This document shows, one piece after another, positions 6,759-14,183 of a stretch of DNA of 34,172 nucleotides. The stretch is from Streptomyces sp. SID12488. GTDB taxonomy: Bacteria; Actinomycetota; Actinomycetes; Streptomycetales; Streptomycetaceae. The notes beneath the pieces were generated by a model, which saw nothing but the letters and a program-made list of their open reading frames with translations, had not been told where the DNA came from and ran no database searches. Where the stretch lies: positions 1 through 34,172 of the forward strand of contig NZ_JAAGLT010000053.1 of the NCBI RefSeq assembly GCF_010548275.1, read 5' to 3'. The position numbers were made by a program, and so were the translations under genes. How positions within the stretch are numbered: the first letter of the stretch is position 1; the number at the start of each line of letters is the position of its first letter.

Positions 6759-8330
6759 TCAGCCGCGCCGCACCTCGAAGTGGTCGATCCGCTCCCCGCT
6801 CTGCGCCAGCGCGGACACCGTCAGGCGGGGAGGCGTGCCCGGTACGCCCGCCGCCGCCTCCACCGAGAGGAACGAGTAGCCGGTGTAGCGCACGCGCGAC
6901 CACTCCACGGTGTCCTCGTGCCGTTCCCGCGACTTCGTCCAGTGGTAGCTCTCCACCGACTCCCGGTCGGCGACCTTCCCCTCGAAGCTGTCCTTCACCC
7001 CGTACGGGAAGCTGTACAGGCTCTGACCCGCGCCGCCCGCCGTGACGTACACGGTGCCGTCCCGCGTCGGGTCGGTCGCCGCGCCGACCGGAACCTGCCG
7101 GCCCACCCGGCCGCCCCTGAGGGCGTCCGTCCGCTCGTACACATGGTTGTGGCCGTTGATCACCAGGTCCACCTGGTGCTTGTCGAAGAGCGGCAGCCAG
7201 GCGTCCCGTACCCCGCCGTCCGAGGCGTGGGCTGCCGTCGTCGAGTACGCGCAGTGGTGGAAGAACACCACGACGAAGTCGATCGCGTCCGACGCCCGCA
7301 GTTCGGCCAGCCGCCGGTCCAGCCAAGCCGTCTGACGGCCGTCCGTGTGGCCCAGGTTGGCCGGGATCTCGTACGACACGTCGTTCGCGTCGAGCGCCAC
7401 GACCCCGACATTGCCGTACGTGAACGAGTAGGCGCCCGGCGTGTTCCGGGCGTCGAAGCCGTTGTCGGGGAGTGACCAGCGGGCCGACTGGCCGCCGTAC
7501 CCGTTCGGTGAGTACCAGGCCTCCATGTCGTGGTTGCCGGTCGTCACCATCCACGGCACCGACCTCGCGACCGTCTCCGTCTGCTTCAGGAACAGGTCCC
7601 AGGCGGTCGGGTCGTAGCTGTCCGACTTCTCGCCGTGGCCGGTGACGTCCGCGTAGCAGATGTCACCCGCGTGCAGGTGGAAGGCGGGGTTCCGGCCCAG
7701 GAGCACCTTGTCGTTGGCCAGCGCGTCGGGCGTGACGCCCTGGTCGCCGAAGGCCGTGAACACGAAACTCGCGGGAGCGGTCGCCGGGGCTGTGCGGAAC
7801 GTGTTGAGGGTGGACCTGTGCGCGCCGGACGCCGGGTCGAAGCCCTCGTGGCCGACGCCGTAGTAGTACGTCGTCCCGGGGCGCAGTCCGTCGAGCGCCG
7901 CGTGCACGTAGTACTGGTCCAGGTCGAGGCGTACGCCCGTCACGCCCGGCGTGTGCAGCGCGCGGACCTCGGCCTCGACGCGGCGGCTCAGGTCGCCGGG
8001 CGTCGGTCCGACGCGTACGTACGGCTTCCGTACCGCGAACGGGACCTGCCAGGAGATCCGCATCTGCGTCTTCGGGTCGGCGCCGAAGGCGAGGTGGCGG
8101 CCGAAGGGGACGACGGCCGAGCCGGGGACCTTGCTGGTGGCCGGATTCGCCGTACCGGTGCTCGACGAACAGCCGGTGAGCAGGCCGCCGCCGGCCAGCG
8201 CGCCCGCCGTCACCAGCGCGCGGCGCCGGGTGAGCCGCGCCCGCAGGTACTCGTACTGCTCCGCCATGCTCATCCGGCGGGCCAGCCGCGGCGGGATACC
8301 GACGTCGGGGGTGTCCGGGGGACTGTCCAT
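6759..8330 (-). CDS. Exported purple acid phosphatase-like metallophosphoesterase
   Basis: A 523-residue protein with a twin-arginine signal (RLTRRRALVTAGALAGGGLL) ending in LTGC, a lipobox, so it is probably a Tat-exported lipoprotein. A fibronectin-III-like N-terminal domain (about residues 75-185, GLRPGTTYYYGVG) precedes the metallophosphatase core. All five metal-ligand blocks of purple acid phosphatases are present in order: FTAFGDQG, GDICYAD, TTGNHDME, VVFFHHCAYS, INGHNHVYERT. It would hydrolyse phosphate monoesters outside the membrane; the substrate is unknown. The ATG at 8330 follows GGAAG by nine bases. It is divergent from leuB and possibly phosphate-regulated, though no clear PHO box was found. 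Confidence 0.9.
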   Translation of the reverse strand: MDSPPDTPDVGIPPRLARRMSMAEQYEYLRARLTRRRALVTAGALAGGGLLTGCSSSTGTANPATSKVPGSAVVPFGRHLAFGADPKTQMRISWQVPFAVRKPYVRVGPTPGDLSRRVEAEVRALHTPGVTGVRLDLDQYYVHAALDGLRPGTTYYYGVGHEGFDPASGAHRSTLNTFRTAPATAPASFVFTAFGDQGVTPDALANDKVLLGRNPAFHLHAGDICYADVTGHGEKSDSYDPTAWDLFLKQTETVARSVPWMVTTGNHDMEAWYSPNGYGGQSARWSLPDNGFDARNTPGAYSFTYGNVGVVALDANDVSYEIPANLGHTDGRQTAWLDRRLAELRASDAIDFVVVFFHHCAYSTTAAHASDGGVRDAWLPLFDKHQVDLVINGHNHVYERTDALRGGRVGRQVPVGAATDPTRDGTVYVTAGGAGQSLYSFPYGVKDSFEGKVADRESVESYHWTKSRERHEDTVEWSRVRYTGYSFLSVEAAAGVPGTPPRLTVSALAQSGERIDHFEVRRG

Positions 8331-8482
8331 GGGAGGGAACTTCCCAGCATTCCCCAACGTCCGCCATACGTACAGGTGAACGCCGGTCGAAGAGCGGTGG
8401 CCGTCGTGCGTCTCGCCTTCGTACCGTGTCCGTATCGCGGACACCGAGTGTCATCCCATGGGACCCGGAGTACGGTGCCGGT
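8331..8482. promoter_or_regulatory. Divergent promoter region of phosphatase and leuB
   Basis: These 152 bases separate two divergent starts and must hold both promoters. No PHO-box direct repeat or branched-chain amino acid leader peptide was recognised here. Confidence 0.4.
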
Positions 8483-9523
8483 ATGTCTCGCAGCATCAAT
8501 CTCGCAGTGATTCCCGGTGACGGCATCGGCCAGGAGGTCGTGGCCCAGGGGCTGAAGGTGCTCTCCGCCGTCCTTCCGCAGGATGTGAAGCTGGAGACCA
8601 AGGAGTACGACTTCGGTGCCCGGCGCTACCGCGCCACCGGTGAGACCCTCACCGAAGCCGACCTGGACGCGCTCAAGAAGCACGACGCCATCCTGCTCGG
8701 CGCGATCGGTGACCCGAGCGTGCCTTCCGGTGTCCTGGAGCGCGGGTTCCTCCTGAAGCTCCGCTTCGCCTTCGACCACCACGTCAACCTGCGTCCGTCG
8801 AGGCTCCTCCCCGGGGTCGCGACCCCGCTGGCCGGGCAGCCCGAGATCGACTTCGTGGTCGTCCGTGAGGGCACCGAGGGCCCGTACACCGGCAACGGCG
8901 GCACCATCCGCCAGGGCACCCCGCACGCGGTCGCCACCGAGGTGTCGCTGAACACCGCCTTCGGTATCGAGCGGGTCGTCCGCGACGCCTACGCACGCGC
9001 CCAGGCCCGCCCCCGCAAGAAGCTGGCGCTCGTCCACAAGAACAACGTGCTCGTGCACGCCGGTCACCTGTGGACGGACATCTTCAACAAGGTGGGCGAG
9101 GAGTTCCCCGGCGTCACCACCGAGTACATGCACGTGGACGCGGCGACGATCTACCTCGTCACGCAGCCCGAGCGCTTCGACGTGATCGTCACCGACAACC
9201 TCTTCGGCGACATCATCACCGACCTCGCCGCGGCCGTCTCCGGCGGCATCGGCGTCGCCGCGAGCGGGAACATCAACCCGTCCGGCGAGTACCCCTCGAT
9301 GTTCGAGCCCGTGCACGGCTCGGCCCCGGACATCGCCGGTCAGGGCAAGGCCGACCCCAGCGCCACCGTCCTGTCCGTCGCCCTCCTGCTGCGCCACCTC
9401 GGCTACGAGTCCGAGGCCGCCCGCATCGAGGAAGCCGTCACCGCCGACCTCGCGGAGCGCGGCACGACGACCCGTACGACCGAAGAGATCGGCGACGCCC
9501 TCGCCGTACGAGTAGCCGGCTGA
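8483..9523 (+). CDS. leuB: 3-isopropylmalate dehydrogenase
   Basis: A 346-residue decarboxylating dehydrogenase of leucine synthesis, oxidising 3-isopropylmalate to 2-oxoisocaproate. It shows IPGDGIGQEV at the N-terminus, the substrate-binding arginines in ERGFLLKLRFAFDHHVNLRP, KNNVLVHAGHLWTDIF, the metal-binding VTDNLFGDIITDL, and EPVHGSAPDIAGQG. The Asp of APDIAG is the family's mark for NAD rather than NADP. The ATG at 8483 is preceded by GGAG about twelve bases upstream and gives the short actinobacterial length. It is followed by a strong hairpin at 9551-9583, so it is not obviously cotranscribed with ilvE. Confidence 0.94.
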   Translation: MSRSINLAVIPGDGIGQEVVAQGLKVLSAVLPQDVKLETKEYDFGARRYRATGETLTEADLDALKKHDAILLGAIGDPSVPSGVLERGFLLKLRFAFDHHVNLRPSRLLPGVATPLAGQPEIDFVVVREGTEGPYTGNGGTIRQGTPHAVATEVSLNTAFGIERVVRDAYARAQARPRKKLALVHKNNVLVHAGHLWTDIFNKVGEEFPGVTTEYMHVDAATIYLVTQPERFDVIVTDNLFGDIITDLAAAVSGGIGVAASGNINPSGEYPSMFEPVHGSAPDIAGQGKADPSATVLSVALLLRHLGYESEAARIEEAVTADLAERGTTTRTTEEIGDALAVRVAG

Positions 9524-9550
9524 CCCGCGGCGCTCCACTCGAAACTTTCG

Positions 9551-9583
9551 AAGCCGCCGGGTCGCATCCGCACCCGGCGGCTT
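9551..9583 (+). terminator. Terminator after leuB
   Basis: A perfect 12-bp stem (AAGCCGCCGGGT with its complement at 9572-9583) and a 9-base loop, followed by a pyrimidine-rich stretch CTCTT. It starts 28 bases after the leuB stop. Confidence 0.85.
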
Positions 9584-9789
9584 CTCTTATGTCCCCGCCG
9601 GGTGTCACCATCATCCCCTGGGTCGCATTCACGCCCTTTTCGTCCATGGCCCCCTTCGCGCAATAATCGAACGCGGAGCCGCGGACTGAGGGAATGCTCG
9701 GACGTCCTAACACCGGCCGCTGCGGTACGGCGGTGGTACGGGCGTGGGGCGCGGCCCGTCACACACAAACCGGTGAAGGACACCCACTC
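9584..9789 (+). promoter_or_regulatory. ilvE upstream region
   Basis: About 200 bases between the leuB terminator and ilvE. The less GC-rich stretch near 9640-9670 is the most likely promoter area. A 25-codon frame at 9589-9666 contains Val-Thr-Ile-Ile but has no ribosome site or following attenuator hairpin, so I do not call a leader peptide. Confidence 0.35.
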
Positions 9790-10878
9790 ATGACGACGCC
9801 CACGATCGAGCTCAAGCCCTCGGCCTCGCCACTCTCCGGCGCGGAGCGCGAGGCGATCCTGGCCAGCCCCGGCTTCGGCCGCCACTTCACCGACCACATG
9901 GTGACGATCAAGTGGACCGAGGGCCGCGGCTGGCACGACGGACAGCTCGTCCCGTACGGCCCGCTCTCCATCGACCCGGCGAACATGACCCTGCACTACG
10001 CGCAGGAGATCTTCGAGGGACTCAAGGCCTACCGCCGGCCCGACGGCTCCGTCGCCACCTTTCGGCCGGAGAAGAACGCCCTGCGCTTCCAGCACTCCGC
10101 GCGCCGCCTCGCGATGCCCGAGCTGCCCGTCGAGACGTTCATCGGCGCCATCGACGCGCTGGTGAGCCAGGACCGGGACTGGGTGCCCGCGCACGGTGGC
10201 GAGGAGTCCCTCTACCTGCGCCCCTTCATGATCGCCACGGAGGTCGGCCTCGGCGTCAAGCCGGCCAACGAATACCTGTTCCTGGTGATCGCGTCCCCCG
10301 CCGGCGCCTACTTCCCCGGCGGCGTGCAGCCCGTCTCCATCTGGCTCTCCGAGGACCGCGTCCGCGCCGTCCCCGGCGGCATGGGCGACGCCAAGACCGG
10401 CGGCAACTACGCGGCCTCCCTCCTCGCCCAGGCCGAGGCCGCCGAGCACGGCTGCGCCCAGGTCTGCTACGTCGACGCCGTCGAGCACAAGTGGATCGAG
10501 GAACTCGGCGGAATGAACCTGTACTTCGTGTACGGGGACCGCATCGTCACCCCCTCCCTCACCGGCTCCATCCTGGAGGGCGTCACCCGCGACTCCCTCC
10601 TCACCGTCGCCCGCGACCTCGGCTACACCGCCGAAGTGGGCCGCGTCTCCGTCGACCAGTGGCAGCGCGACGCCGAGAACGGCACCCTGACCGAGGTCTT
10701 CGCCTGCGGTACGGCGGCCGTCATCACTCCCGTCGGCACGGTCAAGCGCACCGGCGTCGAGTGGCAGCAGAGCGGCGGCGAGCCCGGCGAGGTCACGCTG
10801 CGGCTGCGCGAGGCACTCCTCGACATCCAGCGGGGGACGGCGGAGGACACGCACGGCTGGATGCACCCTCTGGGCTGA
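9790..10878 (+). CDS. ilvE: Branched-chain amino acid aminotransferase
   Basis: A 362-residue class IV PLP aminotransferase exchanging amino groups between glutamate and the 2-oxo acids of Leu, Ile and Val. The PLP lysine lies in GDAKTGGNYAAS (residue 202). Other family blocks are LHYAQEIFEGLKAYR, YLRPFMIATEVGLGV, EELGGMNLYFVY and EVFACGTAAVITPVG. The ATG at 9790 follows GAAGGA by nine bases. It sits between leuB and cimA, so three branched-chain amino acid genes are clustered, though each seems to have its own promoter. Confidence 0.95.
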   Translation: MTTPTIELKPSASPLSGAEREAILASPGFGRHFTDHMVTIKWTEGRGWHDGQLVPYGPLSIDPANMTLHYAQEIFEGLKAYRRPDGSVATFRPEKNALRFQHSARRLAMPELPVETFIGAIDALVSQDRDWVPAHGGEESLYLRPFMIATEVGLGVKPANEYLFLVIASPAGAYFPGGVQPVSIWLSEDRVRAVPGGMGDAKTGGNYAASLLAQAEAAEHGCAQVCYVDAVEHKWIEELGGMNLYFVYGDRIVTPSLTGSILEGVTRDSLLTVARDLGYTAEVGRVSVDQWQRDAENGTLTEVFACGTAAVITPVGTVKRTGVEWQQSGGEPGEVTLRLREALLDIQRGTAEDTHGWMHPLG

Positions 10879-10902
10879 GTCCCCCCAAGCGCGTCGCGTG
10901 TT

Positions 10903-10934
10903 CCCCCGGTGGGTGTCCACTTGTCCACCAGGGG
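10903..10934 (+). terminator. Possible terminator hairpin after ilvE
   Basis: A stem of CCCC-GGTGG against CCACC-GGGG with one C/A mismatch and a 12-base loop lies 25 bases after the ilvE stop. There is no T-run. Confidence 0.5.
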
Positions 10935-11021
10935 AGCGCGACAGCAGGACCGCCGATGGACCGGAGTTCGCCGCCGCCTTCGTCACCCTCCGGGTCCCCG
11001 CCTCACCCATTTCCGGCGCCC

Positions 11022-11335
11022 CTACGACCCCGATGCGGCCTCGTGGGCCCCGGTTCCCGGTCGCTGTCCGCCCGGGGTCACGAGCCCCGATTCGTAGGCC
11101 ACCACCACGGCCTGTGCTCTGCTGTCCAGGCCGAGTCCGGTCATCGTGCGGTTGAGGTGGGGTGGGTCATGACGGTCGCCTCGCCGACGTAGAGGCGCCC
11201 AGCGATCTCCAGGTTGGACAGGCCGAGGGCGACCAGATTCAGGACGTCCGGTTCGCGGGCGGTCAACGCCTCCAGGTCGGAGCCGGTCAGCGCTGCCACG
11301 GTCAGCGCAGCGACGGCGCGAGGGTGGATCGGCAT
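11022..11335 (-). pseudogene. Remnant of a NarL/LuxR-family response regulator (frameshifted, N-terminus missing)
   Basis: Two minus-strand frames together give a LuxR-type DNA-binding domain. The first reads LTAREPDVLNLVALGLSNLE then IAGRLYVGEATVMTH; the second continues LNRTMTGLGLDSRAQAVVVA then YESGLVTPG and stops at 11022. The join is at 11157-11166, where GTGGG is present twice in tandem (CCCAC twice on the coding strand). Removing one copy restores the frame exactly, so a 5-bp duplication broke the gene. Upstream of 11335 there is no receiver domain, so the N-terminal half was also lost. No function is expected. Confidence 0.82.
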
Positions 11336-11571
11336 CGCAGCAGTGTAGAGCCGGCCCCGGCGGGTGGGCGTCAACCTTCTGCGGTACCGCGGAAGTTGCA
11401 GGAACCGCGCGTCTACCGCGCTGGTCTGCACGGGAGTTCAACCCCGCGTGGGACGCGCGTCGTGCGCGGCGGACCGTACGTTCTGGGATCACAAGTCCGC
11501 GTCCGTCGGCCATCACCTGCTCTTGAGGTCTCCCGGACCCCTGCCATGCCTTTCAGAGAAGGAGCTGCCCC
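11336..11571. other. Intergenic region before the small exported protein
   Basis: No gene seen. It should hold the promoter for the small exported protein. A ribosome site (AAGGAG) is present just before its GTG start. A short palindromic CGGTACCG occurs near 11380-11390. Confidence 0.35.
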
Positions 11572-11976
11572 GTGTCGGGTTCTGCATCACAACGTGGCCT
11601 GATTCGATCCATCGTGAATGCGCTGCTCGCGGCCTTCATGGTGCTCGGAGCCGGCGCCGCACTCGCGCCGTCTGCGAACGCCGCCGCCCAGGCGGAATGC
11701 TGGACCCCCAGCGCCAACGGCGAGGGGCGCGGGTACATGAAAGGGGGATTCAATCTCAAGAGCGGTCCCTACCAGTCCGGGTGCAACAACACCGGATGGG
11801 CTGCTCAGAACAGCACGGTCTACTTCCAGTGCTGGACCACCAACTCCCACGGCAACGATTGGTGGTACGTCCGGCTCGCGGGAACTCAGACCTACGGCTG
11901 GACGTCGGCAGCCAATATCCTGTTCGACCCGGTGGACGAGAACGGCGACGGGTTCATCAAGTTCAGTCAGTGCTAG
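11572..11976 (+). CDS. Small exported protein, possibly SH3-like fold
   Basis: A 134-residue protein with a typical Sec signal (RGLIRSIVNALLAAFMVLGA, cleavage probably after PSANA). The mature part of about 95 residues has four cysteines (ECWTPS, SGCNNT, FQCWTT, KFSQC), enough for two disulphides. It reads YVRLAGTQTYGWTSAANI, a pattern seen in small bacterial SH3-like secreted proteins. The C-terminus FDPVDENGDGFIKF has Ca2+-loop-like acidic residues, but this is only a resemblance. The GTG at 11572 follows AAGGAG. The role is unknown; a terminator hairpin follows. Confidence 0.8.
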   Translation: MSGSASQRGLIRSIVNALLAAFMVLGAGAALAPSANAAAQAECWTPSANGEGRGYMKGGFNLKSGPYQSGCNNTGWAAQNSTVYFQCWTTNSHGNDWWYVRLAGTQTYGWTSAANILFDPVDENGDGFIKFSQC

Positions 11977-11998
11977 AAGGCTGACGAAGATCTTGACG

Positions 11999-12028
11999 GG
12001 GTCGTTCGGCCGTGAGGCCGGACGACCC
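11999..12028 (+). terminator. Terminator after the small exported protein gene
   Basis: A 13-bp stem (GGGTCGTTCGGCC with GGCCGGACGACCC, one G-T pair) closes a GTGA loop, 23 bases past the stop codon. Confidence 0.85.
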
Positions 12029-12395
12029 GTTCGCCATGTGGCGGCAGGGGTGAGTGTCCAGGTGCCGTGACTGGCCGCCGAATCAGGTCACCCGGGGTTC
12101 GCATACTGAGACACCCGTGAGCGCGGGGCAGTGCTGTGCAAGACTGCTTCCGTGCTCTCGTTCGCCACGATTATTGGCAGCAGGCGCGCCGGTCCGCAGT
12201 GACTGCCTCGTACTACCAGGTACGGGCGGCCATCGTCGTCTTCGACCCGCGCGCAGACCTCTCGCACCCGCGAGGGGTTTTTCGCTTTTCTGGCCCACCT
12301 TCAGCCGGAGAAGGAGCGCGCGGGATCATTGGGGGACGGTGGAGCCGGTCATTCCGGTACAGACCGAGATCGACATCCTCAGGAGCCTTGAGATC
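12029..12395 (+). other. Leader and promoter region of cimA
   Basis: About 370 bases with no protein gene. It contains a terminator-like hairpin at 12255-12282 followed by ordinary leader and the cimA ribosome site AGGAG at 12381-12385. A frame that could start at GTG 12199 reads VTASYYQVRAAIVV just before the hairpin, so consecutive Ile-Val-Val codons (12232-12240) precede it. This layout could be an attenuator. Confidence 0.45.
12255..12282 (+). terminator. Intrinsic terminator-like hairpin upstream of cimA, candidate attenuator
   Basis: The stem has CTCGC/GCGAG at its top with loop ACCC, extended below by AGACCT against GGGTTT including wobble pairs. It is followed by five T and then CGCTTTTC. 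It lies 114 bases before the cimA start and downstream of no complete gene, so it either ends a leader transcript or attenuates cimA. Confidence 0.6.
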
Positions 12396-14009
12396 ATGAC
12401 GGAACCCAGCGAACCCAGCGAACTCGACGACTCGTTCCACGTCTTCGACACCACCCTGCGCGACGGCGCCCAGCGCGAGGGCATCAACCTCACCGTCGCC
12501 GACAAGCTGGCCATCGCACGGCACCTGGACGACTTCGGCGTCGGCTTCATCGAGGGCGGCTGGCCGGGCGCCAACCCGCGCGACACCGAGTTCTTCGCCC
12601 GCGCCCAGCAGGAGATCGACTTCAAGCACGCCCAGCTGGTGGCCTTCGGCGCCACCCGCCGGGCCGGCGCCAAGGCGAGCGAGGACCCGCAGGTCAAGGC
12701 GCTTGTGGACTCCGGCGCGCCCGTGGTCACCCTGGTCGCCAAGTCCCACGACCGGCACGTCGAGCTGGCGCTGCGCACGACCCTCGACGAGAACCTGGCA
12801 ATGGTCCGCGACACCGTCGCCCACCTGCGCGCCCAGGGCCGCCGTGTCTTCGTCGACTGCGAGCACTTCTTCGACGGCTACCGCGCGAACCCCGAGTACG
12901 CGAAGGCCGTCGTCCGTGCGGCGTCCGAGGCCGGCGCCGATGTCGTCATCCTCTGCGACACCAATGGCGGGATGCTCCCGGCCCAGGTCCAGGCGGTCGT
13001 CGCCACGGTCCTCGCCGACACCGGTGCCCGTCTCGGCATGCACGCCCAGGACGACACGGGCTGCGCGGTCGCCAACACCCTCGCCGCCGTCGACGCGGGC
13101 GCGACCCACGTCCAGTGCACGGCGAACGGCTATGGCGAGCGCGTCGGAAACGCCAACCTGTTCCCGGTCGTGGCTGCGCTGGAGCTGAAGTACGGCAAGA
13201 AGGTCCTGCCCGCCGGAGCGCTGCGCGAGATGACCCGTATCTCCCACGCCATCGCCGAGGTCGTCAACCTGACGCCGTCCACGCATCAGCCGTACGTGGG
13301 AGTCTCGGCCTTCGCCCACAAGGCGGGCCTGCACGCCTCGGCCATCAAGGTCGACCCCGACCTCTACCAGCACATCGACCCCGAGCAGGTCGGCAACACC
13401 ATGCGGATGCTGGTCTCCGACATGGCCGGCCGCGCGTCGATCGAGCTCAAGGGCAAGGAACTCGGCGTCGACCTCGGCGACGACCGCGAGCTGGTCGGGC
13501 GGGTCGTGGCGCGAGTCAAGGAGCGCGAGCTCCAGGGCTACACGTTCGAGGCGGCCGACGCGTCCTTCGAGCTGCTGCTGCGCGCGGAGGCCGAGGGCAG
13601 GGCCCGTGTGTACTTCGAGGTCGAGTCCTGGCGTGCGATCGTCGAGAACCGCCCCGACGGCAGTCACGCCAACGAGGCCACGGTCAAGATCTTCGCGAAG
13701 GGCGAGCGGATCGTCGCGACGGCGGAGGGCAACGGCCCGGTCAACGCCCTCGACCGCGCGCTGAAGGTGGCTCTGGAGAAGATCTACCCGCCGCTCGCCA
13801 AGCTGGAGCTGGTCGACTACAAGGTCCGCATCCTGGAGGGCAAGCACGGCACGCAGTCCACGACCCGCGTCCTGATCTCCACCACGGACGGCAAGGGCGA
13901 GTGGTCGACGGTCGGCGTCGCCGACAACGTGATCGCCGCGTCCTGGGAGGCCCTGGCGGACGCCTACACGTACGGGTTGCTGCGGGCGGGCGTGGAGCCC
14001 GCCGAGTAG
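12396..14009 (+). CDS. cimA: (R)-citramalate synthase
   Basis: A 537-residue member of the isopropylmalate/homocitrate/citramalate synthase family. The TIM barrel starts HVFDTTLRDGAQREGINLTV; GMHAQDDTGCAVANTLAAVD and CTANGYGERVGNANLF give the metal and acetyl-CoA sites. SAFAHKAGLHASAIKVDP follows, and a LeuA-type dimerisation/regulatory domain occupies about residues 400-537. The family subgroup (DTTLRDGAQREG with a long C-terminal domain) is the citramalate synthase type, which makes citramalate from pyruvate and acetyl-CoA for isoleucine; the alternative label is a second isopropylmalate synthase. The ATG at 12396 has AGGAG ten bases upstream. Neighbouring leuB and ilvE supply later steps. 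Confidence 0.9.
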   Translation: MTEPSEPSELDDSFHVFDTTLRDGAQREGINLTVADKLAIARHLDDFGVGFIEGGWPGANPRDTEFFARAQQEIDFKHAQLVAFGATRRAGAKASEDPQVKALVDSGAPVVTLVAKSHDRHVELALRTTLDENLAMVRDTVAHLRAQGRRVFVDCEHFFDGYRANPEYAKAVVRAASEAGADVVILCDTNGGMLPAQVQAVVATVLADTGARLGMHAQDDTGCAVANTLAAVDAGATHVQCTANGYGERVGNANLFPVVAALELKYGKKVLPAGALREMTRISHAIAEVVNLTPSTHQPYVGVSAFAHKAGLHASAIKVDPDLYQHIDPEQVGNTMRMLVSDMAGRASIELKGKELGVDLGDDRELVGRVVARVKERELQGYTFEAADASFELLLRAEAEGRARVYFEVESWRAIVENRPDGSHANEATVKIFAKGERIVATAEGNGPVNALDRALKVALEKIYPPLAKLELVDYKVRILEGKHGTQSTTRVLISTTDGKGEWSTVGVADNVIAASWEALADAYTYGLLRAGVEPAE

Positions 14010-14096
14010 AGGACCGGTTTCGGGCAGAGTGGCGCGAGGCGGTTTCGCACCTTGACGGCTCAAAGGGGCACTTGTTGACTCGCGGCGTGTTCCCAG

Positions 14097-14133
14097 CCGT
14101 GAGTACACGCGAGGTGTTCAGGTGGACTCACGG
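14097..14133. promoter_or_regulatory. Inverted repeat upstream of the GH3 gene
   Basis: CCGTGAGT at 14097-14104 and ACTCACGG at 14126-14133 are perfect inverted arms 21 bases apart. They lie between cimA and the GH3 start, 50 bases before the ATG. It could be a repressor site or a leader hairpin. Confidence 0.35.
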
Positions 14134-14183
14134 ACTTGAAGACCTCAAGGACTGATTTCGCCCCGAGAGCCGAGGGAAGGTCC

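Noticed and set aside
6277..7554. A 425-codon minus-strand frame overlapping the phosphatase gene
   Set aside because: It is a different frame of the phosphatase gene without any motif.
9589..9666. Possible leader peptide with Val/Ile before ilvE
   Set aside because: It has no ribosome site and overlaps the tail of the leuB terminator; no attenuator hairpin follows.
9403..11010. A 535-codon minus-strand frame opposite leuB end and ilvE
   Set aside because: It is antisense to ilvE, which has a clear PLP lysine and ribosome site.
12054..12395. Upstream in-frame extension of cimA from GTG 12054
   Set aside because: It would cross the T-tailed hairpin and adds 114 residues of non-family sequence; the ATG at 12396 has a good ribosome site.
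12213..14108. A 631-codon minus-strand frame opposite cimA
   Set aside because: It is an antisense shadow with no recognisable motif.
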